From NCBI GenBank assembly GCA_028277745.1, contig JANQFR010000075.1, positions 26,394 through 90,393 on the forward strand: 64,000 nt of DNA. The letters run 5' to 3'. The translations under genes were made by a program, and so were the position numbers. This DNA comes from Phycisphaeraceae bacterium. GTDB taxonomy: Bacteria; Planctomycetota; Phycisphaerae; Phycisphaerales; Phycisphaeraceae. This document shows positions 23,004 through 31,950 of the stretch, one piece after another. Positions within the stretch are counted from its first letter, which is position 1, and the number at the start of each line of letters is the position of its first letter. Below the pieces are notes generated by a model. That model saw only the letters and a list, made by a program, of their open reading frames with translations, was not told where the DNA came from and searched no databases.

Positions 23004-25292
23004 TTATTCGCCATCGGGGCGGCCGACGTCAGACGGCAGCCGTTGATACTCCCGTCGTCGATACCAGTCACCTTCCCGCCACGTCCAGAACTGACGCGTG
23101 AGGTACACCCGCTCACCCACGAAACGCCAGCCGTCGCCCAGCGCCGCCGCCAGCGGATCGTCATCCGTCTGCGGGGTGTGGCTGGGGAACCGCTGCCACA
23201 CCACAATCACGGTCAGCGTGTCCCGCTGCGCCGCCCGGCGGGCCAGCCAGTTCACGGTGGGCCGGACCGGGAAACGCAGGTCGTGATCCCTGCGGATCTG
23301 ACCTCTCCGATACCGGTCGGTGTCGTCGGCGTAGCCCGCCTCGGCGTAAAGGTAAAAATTCGGTCTCCAATGCCGGAACCAGTTGTTCGACCGGCCGCCG
23401 TCGTCGCGCAGGTTCAACGCCATCAGCATCGGCGCCTCGTCGCCCCGGGCCGCCCAGACGTCCCGGGCGACCGCGTCCACCGGGGGCTCGGTGTCCAGAA
23501 CGATCCGAGCCAGGCCCTGGGTGAGATTCAATGCGATCACCAGCCCGATCGCGGACCACCTCAACCAACGCGTGGGCAACCGCATCAGCAGTGCGGCGCT
23601 CGCCGCCAGCACCGCCGGCAGCACGATCCCCAGATACCGCGGCATCCAGATCGACACCCACGGCTGATCCGGATGCTCCGCGGCGTGACGCGCCCACAAG
23701 AACTTCCAGCCCTCCGCCGCGAGTTGACACAGCCCCAACATCAAAACGATCAACGCCAGCAGCTGTGCGGTCTTGATCAGCCGGCCCTTCAGGGTCAACG
23801 CGCTGAACGCCCACAACACCGCCGGGCCCGCCACGATCACCGGCCAGAGCAGGTACGGCTGCGCCAGGACTTCGCCCCAGGCCGGCAACCAGCGCACCCC
23901 GCCCTGAACCGCCGCGAGGGTTAAGGTCGCCGCCACCGCCAGGCCCAACCCTGAAGCCACGACGATCGCGGCCCACCGCCAACGCGCGAGCGCCGCGCCC
24001 AACGCCGCCATCAGCGCCAACGCCAGCAGCCACCACGCGCCCAGCAGCCCCCAGGCGGCGATCAGCCAGTCCCCGGGCGTCTGAAAGTCTGCAAACGAGC
24101 GGCAGTAAACCATGCCGTAGGTCGGCAGCACGAGCCACAGCCCCAGCCACCACGCGCTGCGATACCACGGAACAGGCAGCGCCCCGGGACCGGGGGTGGG
24201 CGGACGCGGGTCAAGGTCGGGCGTTTGCTGAGCGTCATCCGGGGTCTCGGCCCGCCGGCGGCTCAGCCCCAACCACGGCAAGGCGCCCAGCGCAAGCAGC
24301 CCGACGACCACCCCCATCGCCGCCGACGTCGCGGGCCGGATCCAGGGAGGCAACTCGCGATCAAACCCGCGCGGATCAGGCGTGTGGCGATCCCCCGGCC
24401 ACTGCAGCCCCAAAAGGTAGCCGGCGGCGGAGTTGAGCGTCAGCCCCGGGCCGGTCCAGCCGCGGTTGTGCTCCTCGACCCACTGCAGGCCGCTGTTGTT
24501 CCACCGGGTCCTTTCACGATCGTCCAGCTCGGTCGCGGTCGGCGCCGCGACGATCCCGGTGCGGGCGATGTAGCTGTTGTAGAAAAAGTAGTACCAGGCC
24601 GGCCCCGCGAAAATCAGCACCAGCCCCACCACGAGGTAGACCGGGTCACGTTTACGCAGCTGCCGGCCCATCGCCGGGACCATCAGCGGCGTCAGGGCGA
24701 TGACGATGATCGCGGTGGCGTGAAACATCACCGCCAGGACGCCCGACCCCACCCATCCCAGCAGCATGAGTTTGCGCTTGCTGCGGAGGAAGTGCAGCAG
24801 GCACGCGACGCTGACGGTCACGAAGAGCCAGGTCGCCATATACATCTTGGCGTCGCGTGAGTAGGTCAGCGCGTACGCCGACGCCGCCCCGAACCCGGCG
24901 GCGACCAGCGCGACCCGCCGATCGAACATCTGCCGGGCGAGGAAGTACATCGCCGGGATGAACAGCGTGCCCGCGACCGCGGGGATCAGCCGCATCGACC
25001 ACGCGTCCAGCAGCGTCACCTTGCCCAGCGCCCAATACGCGATGTAGTGCCCGGGGACAAACCCCTGCTCCTGCAGGATGCCCATGAGCGTCTCGAACGT
25101 GCCGGTGACGCGGGAGTAGGTGGCGACCTCGTCCCACCAGAGCACCGGCCGGTCGAGCCAGAAGAAACGCAACGCGCCCCCGGCGGCCGTGATGAGGGCG
25201 AGGATCGCCAACGCCCACCATCGATTCGGGCCCGGCTCCACGGTCTGGGTGGTCGGTGGGGGGGCGTCCCGGGGTTCAAACATCAACGCCAT
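23004..25292 (-). CDS. GT39-type (ArnT/PMT-like) membrane glycosyltransferase
   Basis: 762 residues from ATG 25292 (MALMFEPRDAPPP). It is a polytopic protein with about twelve hydrophobic segments. The catalytic-type acidic pair lies in the first periplasmic loop (LWWDEVATYSR, residues ~51-61, D54/E55), as in the dolichyl/undecaprenyl-phosphate mannosyltransferases and ArnT. Further landmarks are GHYIAYWALGKVTLLDAWSM, RLIPAVAGTLFIPAMYFLAR and YSRDAKMYM. The enzyme would transfer a sugar from a polyprenyl-phosphate donor to a protein or lipid on the outer face of the membrane. The large variable C-terminal part (from ~580) carries periplasmic sequence. Donor and acceptor unknown. Confidence 0.88.
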   Translation of the reverse strand: MALMFEPRDAPPPTTQTVEPGPNRWWALAILALITAAGGALRFFWLDRPVLWWDEVATYSRVTGTFETLMGILQEQGFVPGHYIAYWALGKVTLLDAWSMRLIPAVAGTLFIPAMYFLARQMFDRRVALVAAGFGAASAYALTYSRDAKMYMATWLFVTVSVACLLHFLRSKRKLMLLGWVGSGVLAVMFHATAIIVIALTPLMVPAMGRQLRKRDPVYLVVGLVLIFAGPAWYYFFYNSYIARTGIVAAPTATELDDRERTRWNNSGLQWVEEHNRGWTGPGLTLNSAAGYLLGLQWPGDRHTPDPRGFDRELPPWIRPATSAAMGVVVGLLALGALPWLGLSRRRAETPDDAQQTPDLDPRPPTPGPGALPVPWYRSAWWLGLWLVLPTYGMVYCRSFADFQTPGDWLIAAWGLLGAWWLLALALMAALGAALARWRWAAIVVASGLGLAVAATLTLAAVQGGVRWLPAWGEVLAQPYLLWPVIVAGPAVLWAFSALTLKGRLIKTAQLLALIVLMLGLCQLAAEGWKFLWARHAAEHPDQPWVSIWMPRYLGIVLPAVLAASAALLMRLPTRWLRWSAIGLVIALNLTQGLARIVLDTEPPVDAVARDVWAARGDEAPMLMALNLRDDGGRSNNWFRHWRPNFYLYAEAGYADDTDRYRRGQIRRDHDLRFPVRPTVNWLARRAAQRDTLTVIVVWQRFPSHTPQTDDDPLAAALGDGWRFVGERVYLTRQFWTWREGDWYRRREYQRLPSDVGRPDGE

Positions 25293-25377
25293 TGTCCCGC
25301 CGAAATGGAGGGCGGGCAAATGGATGGTTGCATAAATCCCTGGCGGGGTGATAGACTCGGGTCGGCCGTTGCAGGCG

Positions 25378-25490
25378 GCCGACGGTCCGCGTAAAGGGTT
25401 GAACCCGCCTGCCCTGTTGCATCTGACATCCACCTGACTTCCAAGCCCGAGAGACGCGGACGCCGGGCGCTGCTGGAAGGAAGGTGCGCC
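25378..25490 (+). repeat. Leader region of ankyrin gene 1, related to that of gene 2
   Basis: The ~113 bases before the start codon align with 26855-26964. Shared blocks include GCCGAC-GTCCGCGTA, CTGACTTCC, CCCGGGCG and the ribosome-binding run GGAAGGAAGG. It was probably copied together with the gene. Confidence 0.7.
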
Positions 25491-26783
25491 ATGGCTGAGA
25501 AGCCTGTCCCCCCGTCTATGCCGCTGCCGGAGCGGCCGTCTCTCGAATACCTCCGTAAACTCGCGAAGGACCGGCTCGACGAGCTGCGCCGCGACAAGCC
25601 CGGCGCCAAGCTGGCGGACGCCCAGTTGGCCGTGGCCCGCGACCACGGCTTCGCCAGCTGGCGGGCGCTCAAAGCCCGGGTCGATGAGGTGAACGTGGAT
25701 CACTACCGGCCGTTGGTCGCGGCCATCAACCGCGGCGACCTCGACGCGGTGCGCGACGCGGTGGACCGCGACCCGTCGCTCGTGCATGCGGCGGTCGAAA
25801 CCCACAACCGCACCGCCCTGCATCTGGCCGCGTGGAAAGGGCAGGCCGACATCGCCCGGCTGCTGCTGGACCGCGGCGCGAACCCCAACGCCCGCGACCG
25901 CGGCGACCACGCCTACCCCGCCCACTTCGCCGCCGAGCTCGGTTTCCTCGAGATCGTCAAGATGCTCATCGACGCCGGCGGAGACGTGCGCGGCGGGGGC
26001 GACACCCACGGCCTGGGCGTGCTCGGCTGGGCGACCTGCTTCGCGCTGACCCGCACGGACGTCGCCGAGTTCCTCCTGTCGCGGGGAGCCCGACACCACA
26101 TCTTCTCCGCCGTCGCGATGGGCGACGCCGACGCGGTCCGCCGCGTGGTCGAGCAGGACCCCACCTCGCTTACCCGAACGATGGCGCGCTGGGAGCAGCA
26201 CCGCACCCCGCTTCACCTCGCGGTGTTGAAGCAGCAACACGACATGATCGACCTGCTGCTCGACCTGGGCGCCGACGCGTACCTGACCGACAAGAACCAG
26301 CAGACGGCGCTACAGATCGCCATGGCGAAAGACGACGCCGAGGCCGTCAGGCGTTTCGAGAAGCATGGCGTCCAACTCGATATGTACATCGAGCAGAACA
26401 TCCCCTTCACCGGCGTCACGCCGATCCTCAACGTCAAAGACGTTGAGGCCAGCATCGCGTACTACGTCGACCAACTCGGCTTCCACAAAGACTGGGACTG
26501 GGACGATCCGGTCGGTTTCGCCTCGGTGTCGCGCGGAGAGGTGACCATCTTCCTCTGCCGCGACGGCCAGGGCGGGTCCGGCACGTGGATGTCAATCTGG
26601 GTCGAAGACGTGGACGCGCTGCACGACGAATACCAACGCCGCGGGGCGATCATCAGGCAGGCGCCCAAGAACTTCCCCTGGGGCTGCCGGGAGATGAACG
26701 TCGCCGACCCTGACGGCCACCGTTTCCGGATGTCGTCCAACACCACCGGCGAATCCGACGGCGAGCCGTTGGCGGAGGACTGA
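25491..26783 (+). CDS. Ankyrin-repeat protein fused to a VOC/glyoxalase domain
   Basis: 430 residues. The ATG has GGAAGGAAGG 6 bases upstream. Residues ~15-65 form a helical N-terminal module seen in soluble bacterial ankyrin proteins (LEYLRKLAKDRLDELRRD, then GFASWRALKARV). Ankyrin repeats cover ~70-300 (TALHLAAWKGQADIARLLLD, TPLHLAVLKQQHDMIDLLLD). From ~305 a VOC-superfamily domain begins (TPILNVKDVEASIAYYVDQL, GEVTIFLCRDGQGG, NVADPDGHRFRM), resembling glyoxalase/bleomycin-resistance proteins. His/Glu metal ligands are incomplete, so binding rather than catalysis is possible. It is a paralog of the next gene, which lacks the VOC part. Confidence 0.9.
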   Translation: MAEKPVPPSMPLPERPSLEYLRKLAKDRLDELRRDKPGAKLADAQLAVARDHGFASWRALKARVDEVNVDHYRPLVAAINRGDLDAVRDAVDRDPSLVHAAVETHNRTALHLAAWKGQADIARLLLDRGANPNARDRGDHAYPAHFAAELGFLEIVKMLIDAGGDVRGGGDTHGLGVLGWATCFALTRTDVAEFLLSRGARHHIFSAVAMGDADAVRRVVEQDPTSLTRTMARWEQHRTPLHLAVLKQQHDMIDLLLDLGADAYLTDKNQQTALQIAMAKDDAEAVRRFEKHGVQLDMYIEQNIPFTGVTPILNVKDVEASIAYYVDQLGFHKDWDWDDPVGFASVSRGEVTIFLCRDGQGGSGTWMSIWVEDVDALHDEYQRRGAIIRQAPKNFPWGCREMNVADPDGHRFRMSSNTTGESDGEPLAED

Positions 26784-26854
26784 CCGACAAATCCGCGGCG
26801 CGGGTCTTGCCGGCCCGCGCCGCGCTTGATACGTTGATGATGGCTGATCGAGCA

Positions 26855-26964
26855 GCCGACTGTCCGCGTAGAGGGATCATCCCGCTCGTCTCGTTCCTGA
26901 CATAGCCTGACTTCCAGCCCGAACCTGCGGACCCCGGGCGATGACGGAAGGAAGGTATGCACCC
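26855..26964 (+). repeat. Leader region of ankyrin gene 2, related to that of gene 1
   Basis: Counterpart of 25378-25490. The conserved GGAAGGAAGG places the translational start at the ATG at 26965 rather than the in-frame ATG at 26941. Confidence 0.7.
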
Positions 26965-29088
26965 ATGGCCCAGTCTGATGGTTCGTCTGCGTCGGCGCCG
27001 CGAGGCGTCAAGCCCCTGCCCTTGCGCCCCGACCTTGAACACTTGAAAAACCAGGCCAAAAAGCGCCTCCAGGCGCTGCGCCGCACCGACCCCACCGCCC
27101 GGCTCGCCGATGCGCAGTACGCCCTGGCGAAGGAGTACGGCTTCACCAGCTGGCGGGCGCTGAAAGCCCAGGTCGACCGGTCCTCCCAAGCCGCCGGCGC
27201 GGTCGGGGCTGTTCAAAACGGCGATCTCGACACGCTCAACCGCCTGATCGATGACGACCCCACGCTGGTCAACGCCGCGGTCGAGGACCGTGAGGTCCGG
27301 GCGATCCCGACCGACACCCGCGCGATGCGCCTGCTGCACGTGGCGGTGGCGGAGAATCAAAGCGAAGCGGCCCGGCTCCTGCTGCAGCGCGGCGCCGACC
27401 CCGACCTGCGCAACGCCGACGGCCGCACGCCGCTGCACGATTCGCTCGAACTCGGACGCTTCGATATCGAAACCCTGCTCCGCGAACACGGGGCGACCGT
27501 CGACATCTGCTCGGCGGCGATCTGCGGCGAGATCGACGTCGTCCGCGGCTGGCTCGACCGCGACCCCGCCCTGGCCAACGACGGATCGACCCACCTCTCC
27601 CCGGTCGGCTGGGCGGCGTTCGGCGGGCGCTTTGACGTGATCCGCCTCCTGGCCGAGCGAGGCGCCGCGCTCGACGCGTCCGAGACGCTCTGGCCCGCGG
27701 CGCAGACCGGACGCACCGAGTTGGCGGCGCAGCTGGTCGGCCTGGGCGTCGACGTCAATGCCCCTGCCGGGGCCCGGCGACGCACCGCGCTGCACGCCTG
27801 CTCCATGATGAACTACACCGAAGACGCCTCCGGCGTCGCCCGGGTGCTGCTCGACGCCGGCGCAGACGCCAATGTGCAAGACGCCGACGGCAAGACGCCG
27901 CTCGACCTCGCTTTGGAGACATGGCTCGCGCTCACGGAACAGGAGCCGACGCCCCGTCGGTTCGAGCGGGTCATCGACGCGTTGCGAGAACACGGCGGCG
28001 TGGCCCGGCTTGAAGAGGAGGCTTGGCGCCGCCTCGCGGTGCGCGCCGCCTTGCGCGGTGATGCAGCGATGCTCAAGCACGTGCTTGATCTTCACCCGGC
28101 CTCGATCGACGCGGTCGGCGGTCAGTGGGATCAGCCCCTGCTGCACCTCGCCGCAGCGGAAGGCCATCTGAACGTTGTCGACGAACTGTTGGGCCGCGGC
28201 TTCGACGTCAACACCCGCGACAAGATGGACAACGCTTACGCGATGCACTTCGCCGCCGCCGAAGGCCGGCTCGACGTCGTCCAGCGCCTGGCCGAGGCCG
28301 GCGGCGACGTGCACGGCGACGGCGACGACCACGAACTGGGCGTGCTCGGATGGGCGACGTGCTTCGACCACGTCCGGCAAGACGTGGCCGACGACCTGTT
28401 GAGCCGGGGCGCAAGGCTGCATCTTTTCAGCGCGATCGCGCTCGACCGCGTCGACGACGTGCGCCGGATGATCGAGGCCGACCCGGCGCTGCTGACCAAG
28501 CAGATGAGCCGTAACGAGCACCGCCGCCTGCCCCTTCACCACGCGGTCCACTGCAACCGCCCGCGGATCGTCCGGCTCCTGCTCGACCTGGGCGCGGACG
28601 CGACCCGGCCCGACGCCGCGGGGGCTGCGCCGATGACCTACGCGTCCAACGACGGCGTCGACCCCGCGATCGTGACCATGCTCAGCGAGGCCGGCGCCGG
28701 GCTCGACCTGCTCAGCGCGCTGAGCCTCGGCCGCTACGACGCCGCGGAAAAGCTCGTGCGCGACGACCCGGCGCGGATCGGGCCCGACGGGCGGGACACG
28801 ATCGCCCTGCACCTCTCCGCCGCCCGGCGCAAAACCGACGCGGTGCGGTGGCTGATCGGCCACGGCGTCGCGGTCAATGCCAGGCGGGTGCTCTGGGACT
28901 GCGACATGACCGCCCTCCATGTCTGCTGCGAACACGGGCTGGTCGAGATCGCCCGCCTGCTGCTGGACGCCGGGGCCGACCCGTCGATCCGCGACGGCAA
29001 GTACGACGGCGACGCCCTGGGTTGGTGCGAATACTGCCAGCAGCCCGACGTGGCGGCGTTGATCCGCGAACGCCTCGGAGGAGCCTGA
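26965..29088 (+). CDS. Large ankyrin-repeat protein
   Basis: 707 residues from ATG 26965 (MAQSDGSSASAP), chosen by comparison with the paralog upstream. The N-terminal module is the same (LEHLKNQAKKRLQALRRTDP, GFTSWRALKAQV). About fifteen ankyrin-like units follow, e.g. LLHVAVAENQSEAARLLLQR, TPLHDSLELGRFDIETLLRE, QPLLHLAAAEGHLNVVDELL, LPLHHAVHCNRPRIVRLLLD and TALHVCCEHGLVEIARLLLD. The middle block (~390-500) is closest to the first gene (NAYAMHFAAAEGRLDVVQRL, ELGVLGWATCFDHVRQDVAD). No signal peptide or TM helix; cytoplasmic protein-protein interaction is expected. Partner unknown. Confidence 0.9.
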   Translation: MAQSDGSSASAPRGVKPLPLRPDLEHLKNQAKKRLQALRRTDPTARLADAQYALAKEYGFTSWRALKAQVDRSSQAAGAVGAVQNGDLDTLNRLIDDDPTLVNAAVEDREVRAIPTDTRAMRLLHVAVAENQSEAARLLLQRGADPDLRNADGRTPLHDSLELGRFDIETLLREHGATVDICSAAICGEIDVVRGWLDRDPALANDGSTHLSPVGWAAFGGRFDVIRLLAERGAALDASETLWPAAQTGRTELAAQLVGLGVDVNAPAGARRRTALHACSMMNYTEDASGVARVLLDAGADANVQDADGKTPLDLALETWLALTEQEPTPRRFERVIDALREHGGVARLEEEAWRRLAVRAALRGDAAMLKHVLDLHPASIDAVGGQWDQPLLHLAAAEGHLNVVDELLGRGFDVNTRDKMDNAYAMHFAAAEGRLDVVQRLAEAGGDVHGDGDDHELGVLGWATCFDHVRQDVADDLLSRGARLHLFSAIALDRVDDVRRMIEADPALLTKQMSRNEHRRLPLHHAVHCNRPRIVRLLLDLGADATRPDAAGAAPMTYASNDGVDPAIVTMLSEAGAGLDLLSALSLGRYDAAEKLVRDDPARIGPDGRDTIALHLSAARRKTDAVRWLIGHGVAVNARRVLWDCDMTALHVCCEHGLVEIARLLLDAGADPSIRDGKYDGDALGWCEYCQQPDVAALIRERLGGA

Positions 29089-29217
29089 ATGCATACGGCG
29101 CCAGCCCGGCCCTGTGGGCTGTATGCGAAATAGTGGTCGGGGCGGTCGGGCGTGCGTACACTGATGCGGGGAGGGGGGCGACGGCGGCTTCTGAATACTC
29201 ATCACGGAGAAACGAAT

Positions 29218-30414
29218 ATGAGGCGGATAGCACGGCACGGCCTTTGGATGGTGATGCTGGCGGCGCCGGCGATCGCTTACGCGTCGGACTGGCCGAACTG
29301 GCGGGGGCCGCAGCAGAGCGGCGTCTCGCAGGAAGAAGGGTGGTCGCCACGGTTCGGCGAGGACGGGCCGCGCGTCCTCTGGGAGAAAGAGATCGGCATC
29401 GGCTACAGCGCAGCTTCGGTGAAAGACGGCCGCGTTTACATCGCCGGTTGGCGCGACGGCCAGGACACCCTGCACTGCCTAGACGCCGCGACCGGTCAGA
29501 CCGTCTGGACGCACCGCAGCCCAATGAAACGCTACAACAACATGCATGAAGGCGGCCCGGGATCGACGCCGGCCGTCGGCAACGGGCGCGTGTTCCTGCT
29601 CAGCCGTGAGGCGGACCTGATCTGCCTGGACAGTCAGACCGGCCAGTTGAACTGGCGGAAAAGCCTGATGCGGGACTTCGGCGTCAGCCAGCCGCGATGG
29701 GCGTTCACCGGCTCACCCACGATCGATGGCGAGACACTCTTTATCGACGTGGGCGTGATCGCCGCGTTCGACGCCGCCACCGGCGACCTGCGCTGGCGGA
29801 CCAAAGACTACGGCCCCGCGTATTCCACCCCCGTGCCGTTCACCCTCGACGGCCGTCGGCTTCTGGCCTGCTTCCCCGAATACGGCCTGGTGATCCTCGA
29901 CGCCCAGACCGGACGTGAAGTTGCCTCCCACCGATGGAAAACCAGCTACGGCGTCAACGCCACGACCCCGATCGTCCGCGGCAACCGCTTCTTCGTCTCG
30001 ACGGGCTACAACACCGGCGCGGCCGCTCTGGAACTCACCCCCCAGGGCCTCAAGGTGCTCTGGGAAAGCCGCGAGATGCGCAACAAGCTGGCGACGAGTG
30101 TGCTGATCGACGGATACCTTTACGGGTTCGATGAATCGCAGCTCAAGTGCGTGGACTTCGCCACGGGCCGGCGTATGTGGGCACAGCGCGGCCTGGGGTT
30201 GGGTAGCCTGATCGCCGCGGACGGGAAGCTGATCATCCTCAGTGAAAACGGCCAACTGGTAATCGCTCAAGCCACGCCGCAACGGTTTTCGGAGATCTCA
30301 CGGGCGAGGGTGCTCAACAGCGGTAAAAACTGGGTCATGCCGGTGCTGGCGGACGGGCGCATCTATTGCCGGTCAGCCAAAGGGCAACTCGTCTGTCTGG
30401 ATGTGAGCCGGTGA
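29218..30414 (+). CDS. Secreted PQQ-like beta-propeller protein 1
   Basis: 398 residues. The ATG at 29218 has CGGAGA upstream; residues 1-22 are a signal peptide ending AIAYA-S. The mature protein starts DWPNWRGPQQSGVS, a signature of planctomycete quinoprotein-like propellers. Blades with the tryptophan-docking pattern follow (LHCLDAATGQTVWTHR, LICLDSQTGQLNWRK, IAAFDAATGDLRWRT, CVDFATGRRMWAQRG). It is related to BamB and to PQQ dehydrogenases but has no obvious catalytic residues or cytochrome domain, so PQQ binding should not be assumed. It is the first of five such genes in this region. A TACACT -10-like hexamer lies at 29157. Confidence 0.88.
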   Translation: MRRIARHGLWMVMLAAPAIAYASDWPNWRGPQQSGVSQEEGWSPRFGEDGPRVLWEKEIGIGYSAASVKDGRVYIAGWRDGQDTLHCLDAATGQTVWTHRSPMKRYNNMHEGGPGSTPAVGNGRVFLLSREADLICLDSQTGQLNWRKSLMRDFGVSQPRWAFTGSPTIDGETLFIDVGVIAAFDAATGDLRWRTKDYGPAYSTPVPFTLDGRRLLACFPEYGLVILDAQTGREVASHRWKTSYGVNATTPIVRGNRFFVSTGYNTGAAALELTPQGLKVLWESREMRNKLATSVLIDGYLYGFDESQLKCVDFATGRRMWAQRGLGLGSLIAADGKLIILSENGQLVIAQATPQRFSEISRARVLNSGKNWVMPVLADGRIYCRSAKGQLVCLDVSR

Positions 30415-30472
30415 TCTCGACTCGCGGCGCCGGATCGAACGGCGGGGCAGCCGGCCACATGGAGCAAACACG

Positions 30473-31855
30473 ATGAATGCGACGCGTTGGGTGATCGGGG
30501 CGGTGATCGCGGCGGCGTTGAACGGCGCGGCCGTCGATGCGGAAACCGTGGGCTGGCGCACCGACGGGACGGGGATGTACCCCGACGCCGCTGCCCCGGC
30601 GCACTGGTCGCCGACCCGCAACGTCGCCTGGGCGACCCCGATGCCGGACTGGAGCAACAGCACGCCTGTGGTGGCGGGCGACCGTGTTTTTGTCTGCGCC
30701 GAGCCGACGACACTGCTTTGCGTCCGGCTGTCGGACGGCGAAATTCTCTGGGAGCGTGACAACAGCACGGTCGAGCTTCTGAGTGACGATGAAGCGCAGC
30801 GCGTTCGGCAACAGCTCGACGCGGCGACGGATCAGATGAAGGAGTTGCGGCAGGGTCAGAGCCGGCTCTCTCGGCTACGCCGGATCCTGCGGCGCCAGCC
30901 CAACAACGCGGAAGCGAAAGCGGAGCAGCAAACGCTCGCAAAGCATGTTGCGGAGCTGGAGCGGCAGCTCGCCCCACTGGCCGCCCATCGGCTGCCGCCC
31001 GCTCACAACGCCAACGGCTACTCAAGCTGCACGCCGGTCGCGGACGGTAAGCACGTCTATGCGGTGTTCGGCAACGGCGTGGCCGCGGCCTATGACCTCG
31101 ACGGCGACCGGCGGTGGATCCGCCAGGTCGATCAGCCGTCCCACAAATGGGGGCACAGCTCGTCACCCGCGCTGGTCGACGGGGTGCTGGTCGTACAGTT
31201 CGATGACCTGATCGGGCTCGACGCCCGGACCGGGGAGGAGCTGTGGCGCACCGCGGTCGGTCAGAAGTTTGGCTCGCCGATCGCCATCGAGGTCGACGGT
31301 GTCCCCGTGATCGCCAGCCCGAGCGGCGCCCTGATCAACCCCGCCGACGGCCGGACCCTCACCAAGCTCAACACCTCGCTCACCTATTGCGCCCCGGTGT
31401 ACGTCGACGGCGTGCTGTACTTCATCGAGAAGAACGCCAAGGCGTTCAAGCTTGAAAACGAAGGCGGCGTGATCCGGGCCGAGCCGTTGTGGTCGGCGTC
31501 GATCAAGGGCGATCGGCATTACGCGTCGCCGGTCATTCATGACGGCTTGATCTACACCGTGTCGCGGAAGGAAGAATTCACCGTCATGGACGCGGCGACC
31601 GGCAAGGTGGCGTACGAGAAGAAACTCGACCTCGGCGGGCCGATGCCCAACAGCGCCTACCCCTCCGTCGCCATGGCCGGCGGGCTGATCTACGTCGGCG
31701 CCGAGAACGGCGTCACGCTGGTGCTCCAGCCCGGACGGTCGTACGAGGAGGTGGCCAGAAATAAACTCGACGGATATCGAAGCTGCCCGGTCTTTGTCGA
31801 TAACCAGATGCTGGTCCGCGGGTTCAACAAGCTCTGGTGCATCAAAGCGGAGTGA
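30473..31855 (+). CDS. Secreted PQQ-like beta-propeller protein 2 with helical insertion
   Basis: 460 residues with a signal peptide (residues 1-23, cleavage near VDA-E). Propeller blades are interrupted by a ~65-residue charged coiled-coil insertion (about residues 100-165: DDEAQRVRQQLDAATDQMKE, AKAEQQTLAKHVAELERQLA) placed between blades one and two. Later blades include VAAAYDLDGDRRWIRQVD, LIGLDARTGEELWRTAVG and FTVMDAATGKVAYEKKLDLG. It begins 58 bases after the first propeller gene and is probably in the same transcript. The insertion may mediate oligomerisation or docking. Catalysis not shown. Confidence 0.87.
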   Translation: MNATRWVIGAVIAAALNGAAVDAETVGWRTDGTGMYPDAAAPAHWSPTRNVAWATPMPDWSNSTPVVAGDRVFVCAEPTTLLCVRLSDGEILWERDNSTVELLSDDEAQRVRQQLDAATDQMKELRQGQSRLSRLRRILRRQPNNAEAKAEQQTLAKHVAELERQLAPLAAHRLPPAHNANGYSSCTPVADGKHVYAVFGNGVAAAYDLDGDRRWIRQVDQPSHKWGHSSSPALVDGVLVVQFDDLIGLDARTGEELWRTAVGQKFGSPIAIEVDGVPVIASPSGALINPADGRTLTKLNTSLTYCAPVYVDGVLYFIEKNAKAFKLENEGGVIRAEPLWSASIKGDRHYASPVIHDGLIYTVSRKEEFTVMDAATGKVAYEKKLDLGGPMPNSAYPSVAMAGGLIYVGAENGVTLVLQPGRSYEEVARNKLDGYRSCPVFVDNQMLVRGFNKLWCIKAE

Positions 31856-31869
31856 ATGACATGAATACA

Positions 31870-31925
31870 TAGCCGGCGGGCTACGCCCGCCTGGTCAGAC
31901 CAGGGCCGCGTAGCGGCCCGGCTAT
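31870..31925. repeat. GC-rich double-palindrome repeat, copy C
   Basis: TAGCCGGCGGGCTACGCCCG, a CTGG/CCAG pair, then GGGCCGCGTAGCGGCCCGGC and TA. It is the best-preserved copy: TAGCCGG and CCGGCTA pair across the whole element. It lies between convergent genes. Confidence 0.75.
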
Positions 31926-31950
31926 TCGCAGTGGAACGACACATTCTGTT

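Noticed and set aside
26941..26964. ATG at 26941 as start of the second ankyrin gene
   Set aside because: This ATG lies before the conserved GGAAGGAAGG run. In the paralog the start follows that run, which corresponds to 26965 here.
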